Positions 10,861 through 23,550 of a DNA stretch of 64,000 nucleotides are shown here, in pieces. Origin of the DNA: Acephala macrosclerotiorum (lineage: Eukaryota > Ascomycota > Leotiomycetes > Helotiales > Mollisiaceae). Within the stretch, counting starts at the first letter, position 1, and every line of letters begins with the position of its first letter. The stretch lies in assembly GCA_014904845.1 (NCBI GenBank), contig MU119255.1, forward strand, positions 204,797-268,796, in the 5' to 3' direction. The translations under genes were made by a program, and so were the position numbers. The notes beneath the pieces were generated by a model, which had not been told where the DNA came from, did no database searches, and worked only from the letters and a program-made list of their open reading frames with translations.

Positions 10861-11622
10861 GTTCGATGAGAAAAGGCTAAGAGCTTAAGGTTGTCGGACG
10901 ACTGTGGTCGTTGAATTAAAATGCGTTCCCTTGTGAGTTGCGCGGAGAAGCTTGCTTGAGCTGGGAGAAACGCAGTTGAACTTGGTTGATAAGCACAAGT
11001 GAAGGTACGGGCGCTTGTTGCGGGATACCCCGCATCGCCAGCCAGTTTCACTTGCCGCCGTGCTCGGGGAGTTCGGGTCCACTAACCTCACTCCAGTACA
11101 GTACTTTGTACACACCAGATCTGAGCCGTGTCGTGTGCGGTTCATGGGTCCCATTTCTCGTTCGATAAGACAGCAAGACAGGGCGCAAAGCGTCTCCGTG
11201 CTGTAGTGCAGGGTGGCTTCCGCGTCTGAGTGGAGAAATTGCTGTGGTATCCCACCTCAGGTGGGATTTTAGAGCCGCTACAATGCAAGGATTAGTTCTA
11301 GTGAGAGGCCAAGGTTGTGCCCACTTCAACCGCTCATCTGGCCCAACAGAGAGCAGCTTTCTTTGGTCTGTGTCGCAGCCTGCTTTCGTTCGAATCTAAT
11401 AGTGCTGTATACCGCAGGCTGGCAGTGGTGCAAGGACCGAACCTGGTAGACGTCCTACGAAGCAATCTGCTAACGCTGAGCCTCCGGTCCCACGGCTCTC
11501 TCTCTCTCGGTAGATCATGTTACCGGCTCCACGCATTGAGCAAGTCTTGCGCAGCGCGCTCGCAACCTCCCCTACTGTGCGGCGGTCTAGAATCACATTG
11601 CAAACTTGATCCTGCGCCAATT
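10861..11622. promoter_or_regulatory. Divergent upstream region of kinase-like and NLR-like genes
   Basis: About 760 nt between two divergent start codons. It contains a 19-bp inverted repeat at 11249-11267 (ATCCCACCT, C, AGGTGGGAT). No gene or clear TATA box was recognised; the regulatory role is inferred from position. Confidence 0.45.
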
Positions 11623-14600
11623 ATGGTAAGTGCAACATGCACTCTCCTCATATACTTTCTCGCATGCCCCCAGCACTAACTTCGATCTATTGTCTCACAG
11701 CTTCGTAAGATTGGCAGGCGACTTTCACCCCATAACTCTGATGTCTTGCAGAGTGATAGAGCCATAGACTCGAACGATACTTCCCTCGCCGTCGACATCG
11801 ACGATGACGATGACACTTCGAAAGATGATTGGCGTTCCTCTGAACCTGCCAGGCATCTCTCTCCTTCGTACTCTCTATTTACACCTTTGGCAGACGCACG
11901 GAGAACACGGCACGCCTCCATCTCAACCGAAATCCCTCTCAGCAACCGATTACACCAACAAACACAAGGAACTATACTACCTGAGATCCTACCTCCCCTA
12001 CTTGACAATGTGGGTCTCAGTCTTGTTTATACATGTGGTGATCCTATTGTGGACCTCATCTTTGTCCACGGGCTAGGGGGCGCGTCCATCAGAACTTGGT
12101 CTTGGAAACGAGACCCCCAGAAGTTTTGGCCAAGCTGGCTCGGTCAAGAGGCAGACGTTTGCAATTCTAGGATCTTCACCTTTGGTTATGAGGCTGACAT
12201 TTTTGGGGATAACACACCCTTGAACATTTTGGACTTTGCAAAAGCCCTGTTGTTCCAGATGAAAACGTATTCAAATGCGCAGAGTGTGAACAACCAGCCG
12301 ATTGGGACGGTGAGCATTTTAAGTCTCCAAATTCAATGTTTCACCACTCATCAGCTATACCTAGTACCCTCTGATTTTTGTCATGCATTCTATGGGAGGA
12401 TTGGTTGTCAAAAAGGTATCACAGACAGAATCCCCAATTCCATTTCGGGGAGGTCTAACTATTCTCAGGCATACATCATTGGCAAACATGACGACCAATA
12501 TGCGCCTATCATATCTCAGATCCACGCCATGCTATTTCTCGCCACTCCTCATAGAGGTTCTTCATATGCCGACTATATGAATAACGTCTTGAGTACAACT
12601 CCTGGCTTTGCAGCCAAAATTTACGTGTCAGAGCTGGAGAAAGCTTCCACGTCATTGCAAGATATCAACGAACAGTTTCGTACCGTATGTGATGATATCA
12701 AGCTAGTTTCTTTGTATGAGAACCAGAAGACCAACATCGGACTGGGAATCAAAAAGATGGTATGCCATTCGATAGAAGTATGCCAGTAACACTACTAATA
12801 AAGACCAAGATTGTTGACAGAGAGTCTGCCGTTCTCGGCTATCCAACCGAAATCTCGACTTACCTCGGTGCCGATCATCACGGCATGTGCAAATTTAGTG
12901 ACACAAATGACCCGAATTACAAGCAAGTAAGAGATCTTCTGCGCTTGTTTGTGAGCCCTTTTAAGCTCCTTGGTATGCGATTGAGCTGTCCTTCGTGTCT
13001 TGCAGATGAGTAGCTAATAAGATTAGTCGTGAGTCAATCAAAGGGCTGGGCCGTTTCCCACGCTACTAAGACAAAACTCGAAGAACTCCTTGGGATCCAG
13101 GAAGACCCAGCGGATGATTTTGAAATCACCCGCGATCGAATTATGGAAGGATCTTGTCAGTGGATCCTTCGCCGCAAGACATATTCAGATTGGAAAGACA
13201 CAATGAGTGGTAATTCAAAAATTCTATGGCTCACAGGATTACCAGCAGCGGGGAAATCAATACTTTCCAGCTTCGTCATCGACTCTCTTCAGAAAGACTC
13301 ATCTATTGAGAACTGTTGTTACCATTTTTTCAAGTCTGAACATCAAACTAAGAGAACGATCGGTCAAATGCTTCGCAGTGTCGCCTACCAGGTCGCCATC
13401 TCCTCCCAGCTATTTCGAGAAAAATTACTCGAATTGTATGATTCAGGTACTTTACCCTTTGGCCGACAGAAGGTGAACACCATATGGGAAGCAATATTCG
13501 ACGGCATCTTGTTTCGTCAAAGATTTGATGAACCCATTTACTGGATCCTTGATGGCCTTGATGAGGCCGATTGCCCCGAGGTGCTTGTTAGACTCCTTTC
13601 AAAAATGCAGTCGAGCAATCGTTTCAGGATTCTGATAGTCAGTCGACCCATGAGAGACCTTGCAACGAGCTTTGGGAGTAACACACAGGTTGTCCATGAT
13701 GAAATATCCTTAGAAGATACTTGCGATGACATCAAAGCCTACACCACTTCAGTTATATCTGCCACTCTCCACTCCGGCAAGTTTCAAGACGATATATGCA
13801 CCAAGGTGCTAGAAAAGGCTCATGGCTCATTCCTCTGGGTGTCTTTGGCGCTTGATCAATTGAAAAACAACTGGCATACAGAAAACGACGTTGGGCAGGT
13901 CTTGAATGATTTGCCTGGAGGCATGGAACCTCTATACGTACGAATGATGAATACAATCTCGAAACAGGCACCCAGGCCTCGCGCCATAGCTTTGAAGATT
14001 CTAACGTGGACCGTCTGCGTATTCCGACCCCTTGAACTTGCAGAACTTGAGGTTGCTCTCGAATCAGAATTTGGCAATTTCCTCTGTCTCAAAGATACCG
14101 TCAGTCAGATATGCGGAAATTTCATCATCGTAGAGAAATCACGGGTGGCATTAATACACGACACTGCGCGTCACTTTTTGTTGCACAAGACTAGCGGGCT
14201 TCCGTTGACAATTGATCACCGTTTGGGTAACGAGCAGATTGCCTCAACATGTTTGAAATATCTCACGGACCCGAAGAAGAATTGGAGACATATCTTTGCT
14301 CTAGCACAGATGAACTATCCGCCTTCCGAGAGTCAGAAGAGAAGCCAGCATGTTACGTTGCATGGCACATATCCGTTTCTGTCCTACGCTGTGACATGGT
14401 GGACATATCATGTCAGCCTTGCTCCACCGCATACAGGCCTCGTCTCGCAAGTTCTTGAATTTCTAGAGCACTCTTGTCTAGTTTGGATTAATGCGATTGC
14501 CCTCCTTGGCGACATGGGGGCCTTGACTCGCGCAGCTCAGTATATTAAGTTATACGTCAAGAGAAAGAACCGAAAATCATCCATTGACTCGCTCATGAGC

Positions 14601-16829
14601 GTTACCGGAAATAGGGATGACGAGTTGAAACAATGGGCAAAAGACCTGATTCGAGTTGTTGGAAGGTTTGGAAATATATTGACACAAAGTCCGATGTCAG
14701 TTTATCAGTATACCGTTCCCTTCTGTCCAAGAGGATCGATAATCAGCCGAACATACCCACAAATGAGTGGTCTCTCAATCGTGGGGATATCAAGTGACGC
14801 GTGGGACGATTGCCTTGCACGACTCACAATTGGAAACGATGAGTACGCGTCTCAAGTCCTTTGCAAGGGAATGTACTTTGTTACCTTGATCGAAAGAGGT
14901 GTGCTGGTTGTCTGGCACGCGGAATCGTGTGCAGAAGCCAGGAGAATTGACCACGGGGAGTGGATATCTGTTATGGAATGCAGCAGGGTCTCATCAATAG
15001 TCGTCACAGCAGGGATGAAAACGATCCGAGCATGGGACATTACTACCGGCGATGAGATTTTCTGCATGCCCAAATTGTATTCGCGGCGCATTCTCGCGCT
15101 TTCCCTTGGTATCACGGACGACGAGCTCTTTATTGGATATGATGACGCCTCGATCCAATGCGTCGACCTAACAAGCTACACAGAGAAGTGGAAAATCCTT
15201 CTCAAGGAGCCCGGTGATTCGGAGCATCTTTGTCCGCACCTTATCTCATTTAGTCCTGACAACTCCCTAGTTCTCATCGGCTATCGTGGGAGACCAATGT
15301 TGGTATGGAGTCTTGACTCGCCTACCCGGGGGCCGCAAAAATGCATCCGCCCAGAAGACAGATATGGCAGACATCATAATACTTGGAAAGCTGGTACCCC
15401 AGAATGCGTCGTGTGGAGACCCGACCTATTAGTAGTTCTCATAATCTACAACGACAACGCTCTGTTCGAGTGGAACATTGAGGATGACACGCAACGAGAG
15501 ATTTCCGAGATCGGGGCTCGCGAGATGGCTCTCAGCCCCGATGGCAACCTTCTCCTCACGAGCGACTATACAGGGACCCTAAGAGTGTGGACAGTCCCCG
15601 AATTTCGACTTACGTACCAGCTTCAGGAGGATGATATGGTTCGCAGCCTTGCATTCAGCCCAGATGGGCAACGATTCTATGACATCCGAGGGCCATTGTG
15701 TAATGTGTGGGAGCCTGATGCGCTTATTCGGCCAGATGACCTCGATCGAGAAGAGCTTTCGAGCACGCAAGATACAACATTCTCCGAGGCAATCTCTTCA
15801 GCTAACGAGGCAGGACGTGCTCAGATCACTGCTTTAATTTGTGATACTGAAGATAGATTTTACTGCTGCGGAAAAGATGGTGGGGCCGTGGTTCTCCATA
15901 ACATAAGGACAGGAAAGAAAATTCGCAAAGTCTACGGTCACGCTGCCATATCTTCAATCATTGAGATGGCCTGGTCGACATCTGGAAAGTATATTGCATC
16001 TGCCGATGACTGTGGTTGGGTGATTGCCAAGAGGTTACGAAAACCAACCACCCAATTGAACAGCTGGGCTGTGTACCCGTTGCTCGACTTTCGTCCAGGT
16101 GAAGCGATTTCGCAATTACTGTTCGGCTCATCGGAGGAGTATCTTCTAGTGTCAAGCTCTACTCGTGATTGGGTGTGGAGTTTGCAACACAAGAAGGAAG
16201 TTTGCGTGTCGGAGCATCCTACCATGGCAGGAAAATGGGTAAACCATCCACTAATTGCAGACCAACTTATCTGTATTGAGTCTGGAGAAGTCCGGTTATT
16301 CTCTTGGGGTACACTGAAGGAGATACGCAGGACTGCTTTGAATGGCATCGAGGAGAGCACAGAGGATGACAATAGTCAGAACATTCCCGGTCTGAATCGC
16401 TTAAGCCTCCAGCGTACCACTTCAGAAAACCCCCTATCGATCGAGCGGGCTATCCAGGTGCACTCTACGCAAATCATTTTTGAAGTCTCCCCTAACATGG
16501 GATCTAAGGGCACGGACATTTCTCGCCGGACAGTCATGCTTCTTGACATTCCATCACTGCGAAAGGAGCCAATAATCATATGCCAGTCGGGACAAGCGAA
16601 CCGCTTGATCGGCAGCTTCCATGGACATGTCGTGTTTTTGGACCATCAGTACTGCTTCTGCACCTGGGACCTGCGTAATGGGGCCACTTCCCTCAAGAGG
16701 CATTTCTTTTTGCCCAAGGACTGGCTGAGTCCTGGGATGCTGAACCTTTGCATCGTGAATAGTCACGGGACTATATTATGTCCCAAGAACGGCGAGGTGG
16801 CTATTATTCGAGCCGGCATCAAGTTCTAG
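11623..16829 (+). CDS. NLR-like STAND protein: SesB-like hydrolase, NACHT, WD40
   Basis: Exons 11623-11625, 11701-12309, 12365-12415, 12469-12759, 12810-12972 and 13027-16829; 1639 codons. All five introns are GT-AG (50-75 nt), most with CTAAC/CTAAT branches. The N-terminal alpha/beta-hydrolase domain (about 110-360) has FVHGLGG (124-128), nucleophile Ser213 in VMHSMGG, FLATPHRG and ADHHGMCKF (His341/342); this layout is that of SesB/DUF676 effector domains of fungal NLRs. The NACHT NTPase has P-loop GLPAAGKS (443-450) and Walker B YWILDGLDEAD (544-554), with a winged-helix-like VALIHDTARHFLL downstream. The C terminus (about 980-1600) carries degenerate WD40 blades such as SPDGNLLLTSDYTGTLRVW. 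By family analogy it senses non-self and triggers a regulated cell-death response in the cytosol. The blades are divergent, unlike the near-identical repeats of HNWD genes. Coding stays intact although an AT-rich block begins about 20 nt after the stop. Confidence 0.92.
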
Positions 16830-16849
16830 CGGGTTCCTCTTTTTGCTCA

Positions 16850-17960
16850 AACGAATATTAAATATTTTTCCATGGGTATAATATTTTATAACGCGTAATA
16901 ATAACGTATTTTCTTTTCGATTAAAAATTATATTATAACGAATAAAATAATAATTAATAAATTTTAATTTAATAATAAATTTTTTTTTTTAATATAATTA
17001 AATCGATTAAAAAATTTAAAACGTTTAAATTAATTAAAATATATTAAATTTTTTAATTATAAATATATTATATAAATAAAATAAAAATTAATTATTTTAT
17101 TAAATTTAAAATTTTAAAAATAATACGATTTAAAAAAATTTTAAATTAAAATTTTTTTTTTTATAAAATAAAATATATTTTAATATACGTATAATAAAAT
17201 TAATTAAAAATTAATTAATTAAAAAAATAATATATTAATTTAATTATTATTAAATTTTTAATTAAATTAAAATTTATTAATATTATTTTATTTTATATAA
17301 TTTAAAAACTTTTATTTAATATTTTTTAAATATATAAATTATAATTAATTTAATTTTAATTATAAATTTATTATTTATATAATTTAAAAAATAAATATTA
17401 ATATTATAAATTATATATTAATTAATTATTAATAATTATATATAATATTTATATAATTATATTTTATTTTATATTATAAACGAAATTAAAAACAAAAAAA
17501 TAAAATACGAAATAATTATTCGATTTATATAATTCGTATTATATAAATTATACATTTAAAAAAATTATTATTAATATTATTTTATATAATTTTTTTTATT
17601 AAATATTAAATAACGTTTTAATTTTTATATAAATTAGTTTTTAATATAATTATTTTAAAAATTTAAATAATACGTTTTTTTATTACGAAATTTATATTAA
17701 TTTCGATTTTAAATATAAAATCGAAAAATTCGTTTAAATTTTTAAAAAGTTTTAAAATATAATATATATAATTTTTAAAGTTTTTTAATAATTTAATTTT
17801 TTAAATTTATATTTTATTTAATAAAAAAATAATTTAAAAATTATATATATATATTAATTATTATTTTAACGCTAATTACTTGGATATTAAATCGATAATA
17901 TTAACTAATTAAAATATTACAATTATCGACTTTTATTTTTATAGCGTCGTCGAATTATAA
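16850..17960. other. AT-rich, RIP-like block
   Basis: Almost pure A/T sequence beginning just after the NLR stop codon. Remaining C and G are mostly in CpG: in 17461-17760 I count 12 C, 10 of them followed by G. No coding sequence is visible. Confidence 0.85.
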
Positions 17961-17987
17961 AGGTAAATCGAGTTCGTTGACTATCGA

Positions 17988-18910
17988 CTAAGGAAAAAGA
18001 TTATATATACTATTTCTATTAATCTTTACTCGTTCTAAATCCACCGTCCCTTTTCTTAATGCTATCGCGGCTTTGGTATACAACATGCGGCTCCTGTTAT
18101 TATCAGGGTCCCTCCTGAAACCGCCCCGAGATCTTTGTCGGAGAACGGCATTTTCTCTCCTTGCGGCATTAAAACTTGTCTTGTTCCTACGTGTGGCCTC
18201 AGTCTGGCTGACTGGTGTTGAGCGCTCGTTTCGATGATCTGCAATGCGATCACACCGTGTACTAGTGACTAGGGTGGCCGCTCTTGTCGTCCTCTCTTGC
18301 ATATCTCTTAGTTCCGAAACCTCTAGGCGCTCTAACTCGCGTGCCTCCTCGGCCTCTTCAAACTCTCGTGCTTGGAAATCATTCCAAATGACAGAAGGAG
18401 GGTTTCCTGAAATTGAAAAGGCCTTCCGGGTAAGCGTCGAAGGTTCTCGATAAGAGACACACTGGTGTTTGCGAGAGGACTGGTTTGCAGAAGAGACTTT
18501 CTTGGCAGATGAAGGACTCTCAGGCTGAGGCACAGAGCTGCTATGAGCAAACATGAAGTTGCATTTGTCGTAGTGAATTGGCTGTATAGTGTCACCCAAA
18601 GATTGGGGAACTTGAGTCTCTCGTTCAAGGAAAGGGCCACACAACTGGTAAAATTTAAACTCCATTTCTGGCTGAATTACCCATTGGCATGGGACTCTCG
18701 GAAGGCGACGTTTGTTAGCAATCATGAACTTAGGCTGCTCTCTTTTAGAATCGTGTAGTAAAAACTTTACGAATTTTAATCTTTATATATTAGTATTGCA
18801 AATACTTTTTAATAAGTCATTTATAAACTTCGCAAACGCTTATTTGAGAACTTGGGGACTTTTACAAGCACGTAGTGACCAAGCAAATGCCTTTTCCAGG
18901 GCTTAGAATC
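17988..18910 (-). pseudogene. Unidentified basic protein, 5' part mutated
   Basis: A 245-codon ATG-initiated frame (18725 to 17988) has composition like real protein: a Pro/Gln/Tyr-rich start (KRRLPRVPCQWVIQPEMEF), a Glu/Arg helix-forming stretch (EFEEAEEARELERLE) and a basic C terminus. The same frame continues upstream from 18725 to about 18910 (ALEKAFAWSLRACKSPQ, FLLHDSKREQPKF) broken only by two TAA codons that could derive from CAA. So the ATG at 18725 may not be the original start. I do not recognise the family. AT-rich DNA flanks both sides, suggesting an island spared between mutated repeats. Confidence 0.45.
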
Positions 18911-18959
18911 GTTTTAATAGTTGGTTTAATTAAAAGCTACTTAGGCGTACGAAATACGT

Positions 18960-19800
18960 TTTTGAAAATAGAATTTATATTGGAATTAATAATTGGACCG
19001 CGAATAAATTTAAAAAATAAACGAAACTTTATTAAAAGATTAATATTTTTAATAATAAAAATTAAAAAAATAATAAATAAATTATAATTATTATTTAAAT
19101 ATAATTTATAAAATATATATATAAAATAATTTTTTTTAAAAATTAATTAAATTTAAAAAGAAATATTTAATTACTATAATTAATTTAATTAATTACAAAA
19201 TTAAATTTTAATATTTTAAATAAAAATGTACTTTTAATAAAATTTTATATTATTAAATTTTTTTTAAAAAAATTTCGTTTTTTATATCGAATTATTATAA
19301 TTATTTTAATATTTTAATATTTTAAATAAAAATATTATAATCGATTTAATTAATATATAATTATAAAAATATTTAATATTTTTTAATAAATTAATTAAAT
19401 CGTTATATTTAAATTAATAAATAAATATAAAAATATATAAAAAAAATTTATTTTAATTAAAAAAAATTCTTTAATATATATTTTATTTTATAAATCTTTT
19501 AATTAAATATTAAAATATAATATTTATACGCGTAAAAAATATTAAAAATTTAAATTAAAATATAATTATATAATTATTATATAAGATATATTATTCATAA
19601 ATCGTTAATATTATTAATAATTAATTATATATTTAAATATAATTTTATATATTAATAAAAATAAAAATATAAAAATTTATATTTTTAATATTAAATTTAT
19701 TTTCAAGTTTAAATAATAAATTATTATTATATAATATTTATATAATTTATACTTTTTAAAGTAAATATATTATTTGCTATTTATAAAACGTTAAAAATAC
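18960..19800. other. AT-rich, RIP-like block
   Basis: A/T sequence with scattered CpG; no gene seen. It ends shortly before the membrane-protein remnant. Confidence 0.85.
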
Positions 19801-19876
19801 TATACTTTTTTATACTCAGAGTTTAAAGTAAATACAGCTAGAATGTAGTCTATTACTATTTACCTAGTAAGTTGAC

Positions 19877-21955
19877 CTAGACTGGCGGATGGTGAATTGA
19901 TGGCATTTCGTGGCTGTCACTGTATTCGCTGATATCAATGTTTCTCAGTCCCGAACGCCGTTTTGCAAAGCCGATCACCCATATCCACTTCAGCGGGTCC
20001 CAAGAGCCTTTAAATACAGATATGATAAACGCCTTCACGACGCCCAAGCAGCGACCGACTTTCCGAGCGTGCCTCTGAAGCCTCTTCCATGCGGCTTGAC
20101 ATACTGCTCGCAAACGTCCAAAAGTTAGCTTAACTGCACGAATTGGTTTCTCTATGTAGGTCAACAGGAACACCAGGGCAATGCCCCCCAACGATGCCAT
20201 GAACCCGATGAAGTTGACGTTTGTGTAGTTGTCGTCGAGATATAATATCTTATCACAGATCCAGCTAGTGTTGGCGAAGTCACAGAGAGGATTAATCGAT
20301 TCCCGCCTGTTTTCGCCCTGGCTGCTCGTCAGCATACTGAACTTGACTGTGAGAAAGGCTTGGCTGAACCAAGCCTTCACTTCCCAATGCCATTGCTGTT
20401 CCGGTCTAGTAGGGGGTTGTGCGAAGCTGTCTTTCAGCGGATAGTCACGAACAGTCATTGCACTCCACTCGTGGCTAGCCAAGAAATACTTGAGTGAGGT
20501 TGTTTCCATGAGCATGCTCAGTGGACGGAGGTCCTCGGGATTCCCGTCTGGCTGCCCACTCTGTATATCGGTGGGGCTCCCCATTGAGTACAGATGGCAG
20601 GCGAGCATAGCTGGTACTGCTCAACGCAAGCAATAGCAGTCGTGGTTGAGCCGAATATGTTGTACACATCGTCGACTCCATATTTCAGCATTCCTTCTCT
20701 CCACGATGCGAAGTATGGCGTACTATCGACACCGACTGAATAGTGGAACAAGACCACAAAAACATCGCCGTCGTCTCGTTTCAGACCCGGATGGAAGTTC
20801 TCGTAGATCCCTCCAGCATCGGTCTTATCAAGTAGAGGATACACAACCTTGTCATAGACCATGCCGAAGTCCAGCTTGAAAGGTCCACGACTCGTATGGA
20901 GAAGAGAATTGGTGTTGTAATGCCTTGTTTGCCCGACCGCCGCCCAGGTCTCTGTCTTGTTGATCTGCAAATACGGATAGCCGACCCAGAAAACAGTAGC
21001 GTTGTGGCCGATCTCTATTTTTTTCGTGGTAAACTTCTTGACGTGGACGGGAGCGCATGTTACCCTGTGGCTTAAGTGCATATTCCGGTTTGCGTTGAGG
21101 CTGTACTCCGACGGTAGCGCATCGAGGTATTCGATCCGAAGAGCCTGGTTATATACTGATGTGAATGAGCACCTTGAATCCTCGGTCCCTGAGTCGCAGT
21201 GATCCTGCAGCCAAGAAGGCATAAAGTTTGCGCAGGTGAACTCTGCAAATGGGCAGTCGAAATGCAGCGAGGTGCGAAATCGGTTCTTTGCTGGAACAAT
21301 CCGCGACATGTAAGTGCAGGAGTCCCCGTTAGCTGAGTAGTTGACATGGCACTGCTCGTAAAAACTGCCGGCTAGCTGAGAGGCAACGTTGGTATACGTA
21401 TGAAGCCCGTCGCACTCTTGCGAGCCTAAGGCTTGCACGGTAGCCGGCCCAGATCCGGCCGTTAGACAGTAGGGTATGACTGCACTCAGGACTAGAAACA
21501 AGAGGGAGTTGATGATTGATGCCAGGCCAAACAGTGGGGAGACATGATGTATGTCTTTGTTACCAAATATCAGCCTCTTAACGGCTTGAACTTGAGTCAA
21601 GTCGTGCAAGGGTGAATGGGGATCTGGTAGTTCGAAAGATTTCTTTAGGGCTTGCTTGAGGAAGTATCGGGTAATGATCCACCATCTTGTTTGGGTGAAA
21701 GCAATCAATATGCCTAGCAAAGTCAAGACAGCCAAGGATTGGAGACCGCTGAGCGTTAAAACGAGATTCAAGTAAGATTCCTGGCTTGAATCCCGCCAAA
21801 TGAATTGATATGGGGCGACCGAGTTCAGGGCCATTGGCGATTCGACGCAGTTGTCTAGGTACCTTTGTTACCACGATGAAAAGGATCAATAAGGCAAAGA
21901 TGGCGGTAGAGTATAAGTTCGCGAGCGATACAAGAAAATATAAGACGTCGCGGAG
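19877..21955 (-). pseudogene. Multi-pass membrane protein with Cys-rich glycosylated ectodomain, frameshifted
   Basis: Three consecutive minus-strand frames make one protein of roughly 690 residues. Frame one (about 21955-21830) gives a membrane helix, NLYSTAIFALLILFIVV, and LRRIANGPEL. Frame two (21834-20518) gives SVAPYQFIW, two membrane helices (SLAVLTLLGILIAF; SLLFLVLSAVIPYCL) and an ectodomain with paired Cys and N-glycosylation sequons (NYS, NAT, NKT). Frame three (20608-19877) gives a further ectodomain part (NTS, NYT) and a last helix, GIALVFLLTYI, before a basic tail. The breaks near 21825 and near 20590 are each a one-base shift; the second lies in CAATGGGGAGCC and would be repaired by one extra G. 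The gene is either a recent pseudogene or carries homopolymer errors. This looks like a lineage-expanded fungal surface-protein family; function unknown. Confidence 0.6.
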
Positions 21956-22310
21956 CTGTAGACCGTCCCGATTGATTTATTTTAGGAGGCACTGCCGCGT
22001 CAGCATCGCCCTTTTGAAAGTGACTAAAATTGATTTCTCTACCAAAGTCGGGCGTTGCGCCCATAATTTGTGGCGTTTTATACCCTCCTTTCGAGATCGT
22101 CCCCGCCTATACCTACCAACCCCAAAAGTTCCCTCTCAAGTTAACTAGCCCTCACCTACTACGGTAAGGTCCTTGCAACTTTCACCTTTCTCTTCGCAGA
22201 CCTCAGTCCACAAATGACACGGAGAAAGTGAATTTAGAAGACTTTAGCTTGCTAGCTACGTATAAGATGGACCGCTTCGCTCCAGTTCTTGCCACTCACG
22301 TCGACACACA
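21956..22310. other. No gene seen
   Basis: Joins the membrane-protein remnant to the Tc1-like remnant. It is moderately GC-rich and I find no coding signal. It could hold the missing 5' part of the transposase replaced by unrelated DNA. Confidence 0.4.
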
Positions 22311-22826
22311 CTTCAAGGGACTATGGTGTGGGGTTGCATAAGCCATGGTGCCAAATCAGAGCTCATTGTTTTTGACAAGAAGGTCATAAGCAATGGCAAA
22401 AAAAGTGTGGATGCACAAGCTTATTGTGACCATATTCTCCCCTCTTTTCATGACTTCTGGCTTATGATTGAGCTGCTAGAAGAGGACAGAGATGAGGACT
22501 ATTTGCTTGTTTATTGCATGCAAAACAATGCTCCTATTCACAAGGCGCGTAAGACCAAGCAATGGATTAAAAAAAAAGGTATACTATTCTTTGATTAGCC
22601 AACTAATTCACTTGACTTTAATCCCATTGAGCATATCTGGTCTATTCTCAAAATGAGAGTCAGAAGAAGGCTAAGGAGAGAAAGGTGGGATGTGGAGAAT
22701 CTGGTGGAATTTGCACTAGCAGAATAAGAGCTGATTCTACAAGAGGAGATTGATTGGATCATTGATTCCATAAAAGAAAGGATTCAAGCAGTTATTGCCG
22801 CAGAAAGAGGACATACTCGATTCTAG
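22311..22826 (+). mobile_element. Tc1/mariner-type transposase remnant (C-terminal DDE part)
   Basis: One frame from about 22311 to the stop at 22824 reads GTMVWGCISHGAKSELIVF, MQNNAPIHKARKTKQW and LDFNPIEHIWSILKMRVR, the second half of a Tc1-like DDE transposase. The canonical QDNAPIH catalytic Asp is Asn here (GAC to AAC). The Trp before the Pro of the usual WP..SPDLNP motif is a TAG stop (22596-22598), and a second TAG lies near 22727. These are G-to-A changes expected from RIP. The catalytic-loop Glu (NPIEHIW) survives. The first third, including the first catalytic Asp, is missing. The element is dead; no terminal repeats were found. Confidence 0.8.
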
Positions 22827-22986
22827 GAGTGCAGGGCTCTATTATTTTGACTTCAGCTGTAAGTGCGCATTGTCATCGGCAAATTTCAATTTGACCGGAA
22901 AATTAGCAATAATCGGGTCGACGTGCTATTCTTTGTCTAGTTAACTCTAGTTTAGAACGCCGTCTGTCGAGTCTATCAGATTGCGA

Positions 22987-23006
22987 TTAGTCTAAGCTTA
23001 GACTAA
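22987..23006. repeat. Perfect 20-bp palindrome
   Basis: TTAGTCTAAGCTTAGACTAA is its own reverse complement, located where normal composition gives way to an AT-rich block. It could be a remnant of a terminal repeat; no function shown. Confidence 0.8.
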
Positions 23007-23024
23007 AGTCGTTTAATCAGACTA

Positions 23025-23550
23025 ATTAAATAATAGCATATTTTTTTAAACGTTTAAATATTTTAAAATTTATAAATATAAAATATTTAATAAATTTTAT
23101 ATTAAATTTTTTTTTAAAATTTTTTAATTAATTTTATTAAACGTATATTAAAATTTAAAATAAAAATTTTAATATTTTAATTAATTTAAATATTTTAAAT
23201 AATTTTTAAATAAAAATTAATTTAATAAAATATAATATTTTTAATAATAATATTTTTATTTTTATTTTTTTAATTTTTATTTTTTTAATAATTAAAAAAA
23301 TTATAATTTTTAAAAATTTAAAAATATTTATTTTATATAAATTTATATTTTATAAAATATTTATAATATTTTATAAATATATTAATTTAATATTTTTATT
23401 TTAAAATGAATTTATTTATTTAATTTTATAATATAATTTTTTATTTTTTTAAAATAATTTATTTTATTTTTATTTTTTTATTAAATTTATATTAAATAAA
23501 ATAAATAAATAAAATATAAATATAATATTATATTTTATTTAAAATAGTAA
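23025..23550. other. AT-rich, RIP-like block
   Basis: Nearly pure A/T with few CpG left; no gene. Confidence 0.85.
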
